Assembly: GCF_000315915.1 (NCBI RefSeq)
Contig: NC_020189.1
Location: 1,116,001-1,180,000 of the forward strand
Length of the DNA: 64,000 bases
Direction: 5' to 3'
From: Henningerozyma blattae CBS 6284
Lineage: Eukaryota; Ascomycota; Saccharomycetes; Saccharomycetales; Saccharomycetaceae
The stretch's first letter is position 1. Every line of letters starts with the position of its first letter. A model generated the notes under the pieces. That model did no database searches, was not told the DNA's origin, and saw only the letters and a program-made list of their open reading frames with translations. Shown here in pieces: positions 39,295 through 49,866 of the stretch. Both the position numbers and the translations under genes were made by a program.

Positions 39295-42200
39295 ATGATG
39301 TACAGAAATGACCCTCATACAACAAAAAATAAAATTGACACTCCTGGTAATATGAACTCAAATGAAAGGCACTCCAAAGAAACAGTGTCTTTACCCAAGC
39401 TGCCTCCTTTGGTCACACGAACTTCATTCTTGGAAGATGTGGATGGTGGTAATACGAAAAATACTGGTCCTTTGACAGCTCCTCCTGATAAGACTCAATA
39501 TTCTCCCATCAAACAAACTCATATACCTCATAGGCATAATACATTGATGAATTCTACACCTCAGCCTCATAAACAAATGAAAACTACTAGAAGTTCTGCT
39601 GAATTCTTAAAAGGGTTGGATATATCGTCACCGTCACCGTCATCATCATCCAATACTTTGATTGATAGACGGCATAGTTTAGATAGCTCAAGTAGTAATG
39701 AAAGAGAAACCCCACAAAAAGAATCCTTTTCTCCATTAACAAGAACAAATACTGCTTCGTTGAAAAGACATTCAGGTAGACGACCACCTCCACCTCCCTT
39801 GCCTAATGAATTGGTATTGTCACCTAAATCCCCAGGAGCTTCGGTCATGGGTGGGTCTACTACAATCCCAACTGCTTCTGCATTACAATTACATCGGAAA
39901 CCCACTATTACTGGCACGAGATCTAAACGATTATCGAGTAATGGTACCACCTCAAGTGTTAATTCAAATATCAACGGTTCAAATAATGATGTTTCAGATA
40001 TGATTTTATCGCCTACCACTCCAATTAGAAATAAATCGCCTCCAATTAATACTATTAATACCACTAGTTCTATTACTACTACGACTACGACTACTACACC
40101 TATTAGAAATCGAAATCGTTCCCCAGGTAATAAATCACCAGGAATCAGAACTCCAGGAAATAGATCCCCTTCCAATATATTAAATAATTCTTTTAGCCCG
40201 TCAAGTTCAAATAGTACCCCCTCAAATATTAATACTTCAAATCAAAGAATCTTCTCTAATACAACTACACCCACTTCTTTCCAAAATAAAATAATACCTT
40301 CAAGCCCGTATAAATCTTCAATTAATAACAATACTAATCCTAATAATAATAATGTTTTACCCAATTTAGCCACGACAAATAATACAATTAATAATACTAA
40401 TAGAAGTCCGTTAAGTCCATTAGCTCATACTTTTGATGAGTTTTATGATGATAATTCCGTCTTTTATAAGAAACCTTCGATTTCTTTAACAAATAGTAAC
40501 CTAATGAACTCAAATCAAATTTCAAATACAAATACAAACTCTAGGAATACAAGTACAACAAGCAAAATCTCAGATTCCATAGATAGTTATTATTCAGATT
40601 CAAATTATACTTTTAATAATTCAAATGCAAGGCATAGTAGTTTCAACTCTTTATTAGGTGGTAAACCTTTAGATTTGATTCCAAGCATTACCACACCAAC
40701 TCAACCTTTTTCTATCAGTTTATTAGATGAAAATAAATTATATCAATGTTATGACATTTTTAAATTATCCGATATTTATGAATGGATTTTGAAAGTTTAT
40801 TTTGAATGGTTTAATGAATTTATCTTTACTAAATTAGAATTCTTTAAAATGGTTCAATTGTTATTAGAATTTCAATTACCCAAAAATTTCAATCAAAATT
40901 TAATCGATTCAAATGTAGATAAAATTATTGAATCTTTAATTAATCAAAATGCTGTTAGATTTGAAAAAGATATATCTACAACAAGCGTAAATTCAAATTC
41001 AAATTTAATTGAAATTACAATTATAATATCAGGTTTAGATATTCAAGGGATTTTTACAGAATTATTACCATGTTATTCTTATCTAGATAATAGATTATTG
41101 TTAAATGATTCAACTAATATTTCACCATCTAATGATGAAAAAAAATTAATCACTAATGCTTTTAATCAATGTTGTTATTCACATCTTTGTCGATATTATT
41201 CAAATAGTAATAGATGTTCAACTTCAATGATTTCTACTTCTTCTTCAATAAATTCAACCTCCATAAATTCAACTGATTCATCAATGGCAACTTCTTTAGA
41301 TTCCTCTCCAAATAAAGAATCTAAAAATATGAAAAGTAATACAAATCATAGCAATGCTATTAACAATAATATTTCTAAAAAAACTGAAAAAGATTTGGAT
41401 AATAAAAAAAAGATAAAATTATCAGAGTTTATTAACACATCAGTAGGACTTTGGACGGATTATTGGAAATTAACACCAGATGAAATTAAAAAAATTGATC
41501 CAAGGGAAGTTCAAAGACAAAGTTTTATATTTGATTTAATTATTTTGGAGGAGAGATCCTTAAATATGGCCAATGCTGCAGTAGAAATTTTTGGTAAAAA
41601 ATTCCCCACAGATTTGTTACCAGATGAACCAAATTTTTATAATTTGGCTTTTGAACCATTTAAACCAATGATAGAATTGCATAAAGAATACCTTTTAACC
41701 CCCATATTTTGGAAATTGAAAACAAAGGGGAAATTCATAGACTCCATAGGTAAAATTTATTTGGATTGGTCACATCAAGCCAAAAATATTTATATTAATT
41801 ATGCTTCTTCAATGGCAATAGTCCATGAAATTATTATTTGGGAGAAAAGGCATCAAACTAAATTTGCCATTTGGTTGAAAAAGATTGATAATTCGCAAGA
41901 AATTACAAGATCAAAAATGTATCATGATGTTATATTCTTTGGGGGGTTTTTCAAATCTTTACAAAATTTACCAATCACTTTAAATTCGGTTTTAAAAAAT
42001 ACAAATTCTAATAATGAAGATTATGAATATTTAAAATTAGCCATAAAAGAAATCGAAAATTTGAGTTCTATTGTAGATACAATTCATGGTGAAACTACAG
42101 ACCATAGAAAGTTAATTCGTTTTTCAAAACAATTAGTCTTTAATAGTAGTACAAGTAATACTGTAGGATATATCAATTTGAAAAATAGTGACGAATCAGA

Positions 42201-42321
42201 TTTATCTGATTACTCAAATGATTCAAATGATGATATTTCCGAAAAAACTGGAGATTATTCAGAAACGACCGTAGAAGATTCTTCGACAACTATGACTTCA
42301 ACTCGTGTTATTAGTAGTAGT

Positions 42322-42354
<33 letters not shown>

Positions 42355-44433
42355 AACATTTCTCATGATAAATTAGATTTAGGTCTTAAAAATCCAGAAC
42401 GAAAATTAATTAATGCTGGACCTGCTTTGAAAAAGAGAGATTTATGGATTGATTCAGCTCCAGTTTATATCGCTCTATTAGATAATTATTTCTTAATTAC
42501 TGAAATTGTGGTTAAAAACAACCAAAAAAAGTTTAAATTAATTGAAAGGCCAATACCAATCGACTACTTGAATTTAGAACAAAGAAAAAATATCAATAAT
42601 ACAAGTAATATTTCAAATATGGCAAATAGCATTAGTAATAATATTGATGGCAATAATGCTAATAACTCTAGTTTCAATAATAATATGGGTATGAATTATA
42701 ATTACAATATTTATGGTTCAAATAATAAAGAATCTAGATCATCTCAAATTACTCCAATTAGTGGCGTTAGACCTCATCTAAGATCCGCAGCTACTACAGT
42801 CTCTAAGACTATACATTCTTCTACTAATAATTCCAAGTATAATAGCACCATTGCTTCAAATGGTAATAGTGGGTTTGATACTTTTTCAACTTCAAGCGCC
42901 AAGATTTCAAATGATAACTCTATTTCAATAGACTGTTCTTTTAAAATTAGAAATACAGCTACAAATGAATCTTTTACATTTTACTTATCAAATTTTGAAG
43001 AAAGAGATCATTGGATTAAATCATTCATGTTGTGTTTCAAACAGTCAAGTAAACGCTTATCTTCTCATGTTTTCAATTTTGAAGTACTAAGTACTCAGTT
43101 TGGTTATTCTGAAAAGGATGCACCTGTTAATTTACCAGTGGCAGCTGAAGGCTCAGAAATTGATAAAGCGTTAAAAATTTATGATAGAAAACTACATAAT
43201 TCGATTAAAAGGGATGGCTTAAATGATAGCAAAACTCCTATATCTAGTACCTCTGCTGTATCCTTATCACAATCTTCATATCTCACTAATGAAAATAACA
43301 TGACAACAGAATCTAAGTATATTAAGCCAACTACATTATATTGTTCAGAATATCTTGTCTATGAAGGAAAGACGTTCTTACTGATTGCCACAGATTATGG
43401 TGTACTAATGAGACGTGAAAATAATGAAACAGGTAAATTTATTAAGATTTTACAATTGTCTTCTGTGAGAAGGATGGAAGTAAATTTGAAGCTAAACTTA
43501 GTATTTGTATTAGATGGTAAAAAATTATGTTATTTTAGTATTCCAAGTATCCTAGCAGCTTATTATGATCCTGAAAGTTACCTTTTGAATAATAAATTAG
43601 TTGGTATTGTGGTGAGTGAAAAAGTTGGTTGGTTTAAATTTGCTGAAGATTTTGGTAATTCAAGGCATTTATTCTATGAAAGAAAAGGCTCAATTGTCAT
43701 ATTAACGCCAGAATTTGATAGAATATCCAAATTATTAAAATATTTTAAATTTTATAAAGAATACAGTTTAGCAGCTGCTAATAATGGATTGTTAGTGCCA
43801 GAAGTTCAAGATATTGCCATTTTCAAGAAATGTTTTATTGTTTCAACAACAAAGGGGGCAATATTTTTCCAAGAAGCCTTGAATGATGAAGGTATAGCAT
43901 TACCAAGTTTCTTAAATGATAAAGAAATTTATAGTTATACTAAACAATCACATTTGGGTGCAAATCCATTTAAAAAGACAATAGAAACCTCATCTAAAAA
44001 AAATTCTTCAAAGGAAAAAATGGCAGAATACGTTAAGAAAGATATCGCCAGTAATAAAACTAAACCATTAGCGTGCTTCAAATTGGCACATATTGGCTCC
44101 TTTGTGATAGTATATGATGAAACAGTTATCTTAATTGATGCTCACGGCCAAATTCCTGATTGGAAAAAACAAATCCTAGTTCTGGATTTTTATTGTACAG
44201 GTGTAAGCTTTTATCACAACTATTTGATTCTTGTTGGTGATAATTTAGTGCAAATCTATGATTTAAATGACCCAAATTTATCCTTAAGTAAGCTGGTTCC
44301 AGTGCAATTAATTAAGGGTAAAAAAATTCAAATGGTTAGCTCAAGCCATTCTTCAAGGCCAATCATCGTCTTAAGTCACCCTAATATTGCAAACCGGCAA
44401 TTACTTTTAGCTTGTGATTTAGATGGTTCATAG
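39295..44433 (+). CDS. TUS1: Tus1-like Rho1 GDP/GTP exchange factor (RhoGEF, PH, CNH)
   Basis: 1,712 residues, longer than S. cerevisiae Tus1 (1,307) mainly through low complexity. Layout: Ser/Asn/Pro-rich disordered N-terminal third; a DEP-like helical block near residues 480-580; a DH (RhoGEF) domain at about 735-930 (RQSFIFDLIILEERSLNMAN and onward); a PH-like region at about 1045-1250 broken by Asn/Ser inserts; and a C-terminal CNH domain from about 1340 (PTTLYCSEYLVYEGKTFLL and onward). Ten consecutive His codons lie at 42325-42354. The family activates Rho1 at the bud neck and cortex for cell-wall integrity and cytokinesis. Rom1 and Rom2 share this architecture, so the choice of TUS1 rests on its place between tRNA-Lys and MAG2, as YLR425W. 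Confidence 0.88.
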
Positions 44434-44883
44434 TATGAATCATCCCATTTTTTCTGTTATATTTGACAGTTTTTTTGAAAAAATCTACGATATATATCCT
44501 ATAGCCATATGGCGTATAGATATTTAACAATTAGGCATTTCGTACGTACATATAAACATTTTTATAATATGCATTTTAAAGGAACCTTTTTTTTATAATA
44601 TTACATACTGAATATATATATGTGCATTTATGTGTATAGATATTTATTAGTGTATAGCATTACTTAGTATGGTATTTTTACTGATCTTTTTTATTTGTTT
44701 AATTTCTCAATTTAATGGCATCAGAAACGTGTTGTTCATTTTTCATCGGATAAAAAATACTTTTAAAATTTCATTATTGAAAATGTATAAATAAAAATTA
44801 TTAAATACTATTAATTGGCTTATTATAGTTCTTATACAACCAGCGCAAGCTCTTTATTCTATAGCTTTAGTATATCTATATCT
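44434..44883. other. Intergenic region, TUS1 to MAG2
   Basis: 450 bases, AT-rich with T-runs (about 44588-44596) and TATATATA near 44615-44622. S. cerevisiae has TDA5 (YLR426W) in this place; no such frame is present here. The frame that joins MAG2 is open from TTG at 44815 but its first ATG is at 44884. Confidence 0.55.
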
Positions 44884-46965
44884 ATGGAAAACAGTGAGAA
44901 AAATATGGATGGAGGTGAAGATTCAAAGAAGGGCCCTATTCCCTCCAAAAATAATAAAAGACAAGGTCTCAGCAAAAGTAAAAATAAGTTTAGTGATAAT
45001 AAAAAAACCACTAATCAAATAGGAAATTCTAAGAATAATAATAACAGGCATCAGAAAAAGGAGAATTCTGGCAATGGATCTTATAGAAATAAAAATTATC
45101 AACGTTCTGGCTCTGGTCAAGAATTTAATCTAGACAATGATGATTATGACTGGGATGCCTCAATTCAACAAGAATTAGAGCATGGTAATTTTAAACTAAG
45201 AGGTAGAAAAGCCCGAGTTTCAATTGATCATTTGTTGGATTTCCATTTACCAGAGCATGATCAAGTCTATACTAAACATAATAAGGGGTCTGGTAGAGGA
45301 ACAAGGTCACGTCGTAATAAATTTGAAAATGATGAACATATCCATCTTCATGGAGATTCGTATGTCAATGCTACCTATAAATTATTAGTAGATGGCAGCT
45401 ATGATTATTCAGAACAAAAATTAGATCCAAATATACCAATCCCCCAAGAAAAGATAGTTAGAGTTGTTATTCCTAAGGGACAAAATTGTCCTATTTGTTT
45501 AACTGACGAACCAGTTGCTCCTCATATGGTTACTTGTGGTCATATCTTTTGTTTGAGTTGTCTAATTACTTTTTTCGCCCAGGAGGAAGTTATCAAGAAC
45601 AAAGACACTGGATATGTTAAACCCAAAAAATATAAGGATTGTCCATTATGTGGAAGTATAATTCGTCAAAAAAACATTAAGGCAGCCATTTTCCAAAAAG
45701 ATTCCGATTATGCGAATGGCACAGATACTGTTATGTTACCTGGAAAGGAAGTTACTTTTGAATTAGTCTGCAGGCCACACGGCTCTATGCTACCTCTACC
45801 AGTTAAATTAGGTCTTGACCCTGTTAAAGTGGGAGATTTCCCCCCCGTTAATTTTGAGCAATTAATACCTTATGCACGTATTATGAAATGTAATAGATCA
45901 TATTCACTTCAATTGTTGCAAGATGATTTGGAAGCTATTCAAAATCAATTAGATATCGACAAAGCTCTTTATAATGATAACGGTAAGGCAGCTAATGCCG
46001 CTATTGAAGATATTAACGAAAGAATTATGCTAATTCTAACAGAAGAAGAATCATCTCCGGAATCTCAACTATCAACATCCCATATTGAGAAAAAGCTACA
46101 GACACTAAATCTTGATGGTACTACTAATTTAAAGGATACTTATGATGAAGCATCTGCATATTTTTTTTTCCAAACCTCATTTCAATCCTCAATTAAATTT
46201 TTTCTATCTCCACTGGATGTTAAAATATTATTGGCCGCATTTAATAGTTATTCAAAATGTCCAAATATATTAAAAGTAAAAATTGAAAACATTCATTATG
46301 GTACAGTTGCTACAGAAAAGTTAATCTATCGTTATAAATATATCAGTCATTTACCATTAGGAACTGAAATAGCGTATGTCGATATTGATTGGAGAAACAA
46401 TGAAATTCTACCAAAAGAAGTATACAAACAATTTGCTAATGAATTGAAACAACGTCATCGGCAATTTACCATTAAGATGCAAAGAGAAGATAACGAGAAG
46501 AAAAAATATCAAACTAAATTGGAGCAAGAGCAAGCAGAATTTTACAAGAGAGAAAATAGCTCTATGCCATTATTCGATGAAACGGCTTCACGAAGTTCTT
46601 TAAATACTTCAGATATCATCTTAGATTCCTTATTATCACAGGGCCCTAGAAAGAGCTCAACATCAACGTCCAAGTCAACAAAAGCTTCATCAACTCCCAT
46701 CAGATCCAGAAAAGAAAATACTATCTGGGGCACATCTATCTCGGTAGTTCAAAATGAAAAGCAATATCAAGAAGAAAAAGAATTTGAAGATATGCTTTTG
46801 AAGAGAATACAAGGTACTAACCAAACTGTACCACTAAATACTGATATGGATTCACTTGAGTCCACGGCTTCGAAAGATTCTAACCAACCACTGCAAGCTG
46901 GCAAGAAAGGTAAGAAGAAGAAAGAAAAAATCATTTTATTTAGTAATGGTCAACGAACTTTCTAG
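44884..46965 (+). CDS. MAG2: Mag2, RING-finger protein (RNF10/ZNF598-related group)
   Basis: I use the ATG at 44884 (MENSEKNMDGGEDSKK), giving 693 residues; upstream the frame opens only with TTG. S. cerevisiae Mag2 is 670. The first 150 residues are basic, Asn/Lys/Gly-rich and likely RNA- or ribosome-binding. A RING domain follows at about residues 200-260 (CPICLTDEPVAPHMVTCGHIFCLSC and a late CPLC). The C-terminal part ends in a lysine-rich run before FSNGQRTF. Mag2 has been connected to ribosome ubiquitination and quality control; the exact role here is inference. It follows TUS1 and precedes CRN1 as YLR427W does. Confidence 0.92.
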   Translation: MENSEKNMDGGEDSKKGPIPSKNNKRQGLSKSKNKFSDNKKTTNQIGNSKNNNNRHQKKENSGNGSYRNKNYQRSGSGQEFNLDNDDYDWDASIQQELEHGNFKLRGRKARVSIDHLLDFHLPEHDQVYTKHNKGSGRGTRSRRNKFENDEHIHLHGDSYVNATYKLLVDGSYDYSEQKLDPNIPIPQEKIVRVVIPKGQNCPICLTDEPVAPHMVTCGHIFCLSCLITFFAQEEVIKNKDTGYVKPKKYKDCPLCGSIIRQKNIKAAIFQKDSDYANGTDTVMLPGKEVTFELVCRPHGSMLPLPVKLGLDPVKVGDFPPVNFEQLIPYARIMKCNRSYSLQLLQDDLEAIQNQLDIDKALYNDNGKAANAAIEDINERIMLILTEEESSPESQLSTSHIEKKLQTLNLDGTTNLKDTYDEASAYFFFQTSFQSSIKFFLSPLDVKILLAAFNSYSKCPNILKVKIENIHYGTVATEKLIYRYKYISHLPLGTEIAYVDIDWRNNEILPKEVYKQFANELKQRHRQFTIKMQREDNEKKKYQTKLEQEQAEFYKRENSSMPLFDETASRSSLNTSDIILDSLLSQGPRKSSTSTSKSTKASSTPIRSRKENTIWGTSISVVQNEKQYQEEKEFEDMLLKRIQGTNQTVPLNTDMDSLESTASKDSNQPLQAGKKGKKKKEKIILFSNGQRTF

Positions 46966-47561
46966 AACTATCGGCACACTAATCTATGATTTGACTGTAA
47001 TTCTTCGAAATAGTTTGTTCTTTTTTTAATTAATTCTCCAACTCCTGCATTTTTTTTCCATATAACGTTTTATACATGACCTACATACACTCTGCACTTT
47101 CTAGTCCTTAAATATATATCACATTGCATCATCTTTCATATAAAACTATTTCATAAAGTGGATCTGCACAATATTAAATAACTGGGCCAAATGTATTATA
47201 CTTAATTATTCTGTATAGTTTCAAATTTATGTCGTCAAAAAATATTGGCTGTCAGTTCGGCTTATCTTCAGAAAATCTTCAAAATACTAACAAGATCAGG
47301 AAAAACCCCAAGTGGTGGAAAAAATATAAATAAAAAAAATGATCGAAGCTGGTCAAATGTCGATGCCCAAAAGATAAAAATAGAAGTATACAAAATAATA
47401 AAGCCCAGCAACTATTTCCTTTAGTGTATTATTATTTAGCTATCTATATATAAATCAGCATTCTAGAATTCCACGCTCGTTGTACTTGACGTATTTTCTA
47501 GCATTTATTTAAATTATAATAAAACAAATATCACGTCTGCTTCTTATTATGAATAATTTCA
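46966..47561. other. Intergenic region, MAG2 to CRN1
   Basis: 596 bases. It holds a 34-codon small frame (listed separately), a TACTAAC sequence at 47285-47291 without a usable 5' splice site, and otherwise AT-rich DNA with the CRN1 promoter. Confidence 0.55.
47229..47333 (+). CDS. Possible small ORF of 34 codons upstream of CRN1
   Basis: An ATG at 47229 opens MSSKNIGCQFGLSSENLQ, ending in a basic, Trp-rich tail (RKNPKWWKKYK) before the stop at 47333. It is about 230 bases upstream of CRN1, so it could be an upstream ORF, an independent small gene or chance. I know no relative. Confidence 0.2.
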   Translation: MSSKNIGCQFGLSSENLQNTNKIRKNPKWWKKYK

Positions 47562-47596
47562 ATGGATTGGCAAAAAAATCGTCCTTCGAAGTTTAG
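47549..47596 (+). promoter_or_regulatory. Upstream ORF overlapping the CRN1 start codon
   Basis: An ATG 13 bases before the CRN1 ATG, out of frame with it, opens 15 codons (MNNFNGLAKKSSFEV) that stop at 47594-47596, past the CRN1 start. If the mRNA begins further upstream, scanning ribosomes must leak past it to make coronin; whether the leader includes it is not known. Confidence 0.5.
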
Positions 47597-49349
47597 ATTC
47601 ATTTTTGGTAAAGCTTCTAATAAGAGGTTATATTATGATAATGTTAAAGTGACTACAAATGCATGGGATTCCAATTTATTAAAAACAAATGGTAAATTTA
47701 TTTCATTGACATGGAAATCCACAGGTGGTGGAGCATTTGCCGTTATACCAATTGAAGAGGTAGGTAAGTTTTCTGATGATGTCCCTTTGTTTCGTGGTCA
47801 TACTGCACAAGTTTTAGATACAGATTTTGATCCCTTTAATGACCATCGTATTGCTTCAGCATCTGATGACGGAAAGGTTGGTATTTGGGAAATACCTAAA
47901 AGGTATTCATTTGGTCGGTATAGAAGTATCAGCGGAGGTGGGTTTAAATTGTCTAAGAATATTACACCTTTAAAGATGTTAGTGGGGCATTCGAAGAGAG
48001 TGGGGCATGTTCTTTATCATCCTTTAGCAAAGGATGTATTAGCCTCATCTTCATTTGATAATTCCATAAAAATTTGGAGAGTGGATACTGGTGAAGACTT
48101 AATTACATTACTGCATCCTGATTTGGTCACATCGATGTGCTTTTCATTTGATGGTTCTTATCTTGTTACTGTGGCAAGAGATCGAATGATTAGAATTTGG
48201 GATATTAGAGCTCAGAAAATTATATCTCATTCTCTTGGCCATGAAAGTGTGAAAAAACAAAGAGTTGCTTGGTTAGGTGAATCTAATAGATTGGTAACTA
48301 CGGGATTTTCTCTTATAGGTGATAGACAAGTAGCTATTTGGGACGGTTTTCAGTTAGAAAAGGGTCCACTGAGTGGATTTTATAATATCGATTTTTCATC
48401 AAGTATCTTAATGCCATTTTTTGATGATTGCAATAATATTTTATATTTGGTTGGTAAAGGTGACGGTAATATTCGTTATTATGAATTTAGGAATGATCAA
48501 TTGTTCGAATTATCTGAATTTTTTTCAACTGATTCACAGAGAGGTTTTGCTGTTATTCCGAGACGAATGGTTGATATTAAGCATAATGAAGTATTTAAAG
48601 GCTTTAAAACAGTACAGGATAAGAGAATCGAACAAGTGTCATTTATTATACCAAGAAGATCTAAAGAATTCCAACAAGATTTGTACTCAGATGCTCCGTC
48701 TGATAAACCTGCTTTGAACAGTTCAGAATGGTTTTCAGGGAAATCTGTTGATGGTCCAATTTTAATAAGTATGAAATCAATATTTGATGATACTGAACCT
48801 ATTTTTAGAAAATTCAAGAAACATACTACCGAAGTGCCTCATGACATTAATGGAAGCGAAACTGATGTTAGTGAAGGAAGTTCATCTGATGAATCCAAGC
48901 CTAAAACACCTACTCACCAATGTATAGATAAGTCTACTGTTTCACCTCTTTCAAATTCTACTGTAGTACAATCGAGCGATAATACTGATAATATGTCCTT
49001 TGATGGTCCTACTGATGTCGAGGAAGAATATGAAAACGAAATTGAAACAATGACAATAAATTCATCCATAATCAATATTGATATTGATGTGGCCCCTACA
49101 GTTCCAATCAATATGGCTATTGCTGGAGCATCTACAAAACGTAACATTAAAGACACTATTAAGCATTCCTCTGTGAAATCCAATGACAGAATTTCTCAAG
49201 CTAAAGAAAATATCCAAACATTATTAGATCTCATTGAGAGATTAGATATATCAGTAAATGAATTGTCCAAAATTCAACAAACAGAAAGCTCTTTCGAACG
49301 CTTAAAACCCTACGATAGAATGATCAAGAAGATTGATCGTCTAATATAG
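47562..49349 (+). CDS. CRN1: Coronin Crn1, actin-binding WD40 protein
   Basis: 595 residues (S. cerevisiae 651). The N-terminal coronin block (RFIFGKASNKRLYYDNVKV, then NLLKTNGKFISLTW and AFAVIPIEEVGK) opens a seven-bladed WD40 propeller (VPLFRGHTAQVLDTDFDPF, IASASDDGKVGIWEIP, VLASSSFDNSIKIWRVDTG, VTVARDRMIRIWDIR). An acidic linker of about 140 residues follows, then a C-terminal coiled coil (about 550-595, IQTLLDLIERLDISVNELSK) for oligomerisation. Coronin bundles actin filaments and regulates the Arp2/3 complex at cortical patches. Place and strand match YLR429W. Confidence 0.95.
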   Translation: MDWQKNRPSKFRFIFGKASNKRLYYDNVKVTTNAWDSNLLKTNGKFISLTWKSTGGGAFAVIPIEEVGKFSDDVPLFRGHTAQVLDTDFDPFNDHRIASASDDGKVGIWEIPKRYSFGRYRSISGGGFKLSKNITPLKMLVGHSKRVGHVLYHPLAKDVLASSSFDNSIKIWRVDTGEDLITLLHPDLVTSMCFSFDGSYLVTVARDRMIRIWDIRAQKIISHSLGHESVKKQRVAWLGESNRLVTTGFSLIGDRQVAIWDGFQLEKGPLSGFYNIDFSSSILMPFFDDCNNILYLVGKGDGNIRYYEFRNDQLFELSEFFSTDSQRGFAVIPRRMVDIKHNEVFKGFKTVQDKRIEQVSFIIPRRSKEFQQDLYSDAPSDKPALNSSEWFSGKSVDGPILISMKSIFDDTEPIFRKFKKHTTEVPHDINGSETDVSEGSSSDESKPKTPTHQCIDKSTVSPLSNSTVVQSSDNTDNMSFDGPTDVEEEYENEIETMTINSSIINIDIDVAPTVPINMAIAGASTKRNIKDTIKHSSVKSNDRISQAKENIQTLLDLIERLDISVNELSKIQQTESSFERLKPYDRMIKKIDRLI

Positions 49350-49866
49350 ACATCTTTAAAAGAAAGAAATTTCATTTTTATGACTAACGAATTATTAACC
49401 AGATTTTACTCTTTTTTTGCTTTTATTTTTTTTCTTCCATGCCTTTTATGCAATCCTACAACATTGTATCATTTTAATATATATTTATCCATATCAATTT
49501 TTTTTTCTCTGTTGTTTTGCTTCGTATTACAAATATTCTTCATATATTGCTATCTTATTCTTTTTAATGTGTAGTATTATTTCTTACAAAAAAAAAGGAC
49601 AAATATTTTCCTATTATAATTAGCTTACAAATAAATTCAACGTATATTGTTGATATTTTTCCATTAATAATATTAATTTTAACTCTGATTTATTAATTAA
49701 TTTTTTTAATTACTAAGAAGTCCATTTAAATTCTCAAATTTCCGTAAATTTAATATCCACGGATTTAAGATTTTATGAATTTGTCAGATTTTTGTCTTTT
49801 CATTTTTGTTCAAGAAGAAAAATTCGCTTTTTTAAAGATATACAGCCAAACCATTAGTTTTGCTAT
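49350..49866. other. Convergent intergenic region after CRN1
   Basis: 517 bases between the CRN1 stop and the stop of the Gag-like gene. T-rich on the plus strand with two overlapping hydrophobic reading frames (49380-49623) that look like translations of T-rich DNA. S. cerevisiae has SEN1 next to CRN1; there is no trace of that large helicase gene here. Confidence 0.55.

Noticed and set aside
39567..40175. 202-codon minus-strand frame inside TUS1
   Set aside because: Opposite-strand shadow of a Ser/Asn/Pro-rich coding region; Val/Leu/Asp-rich composition is the expected mirror image.
47285..47291. TACTAAC branch point as evidence for an intron in the CRN1 leader
   Set aside because: No GTATGT-type 5' splice site lies upstream within reach, and CRN1 starts in a clean exon.
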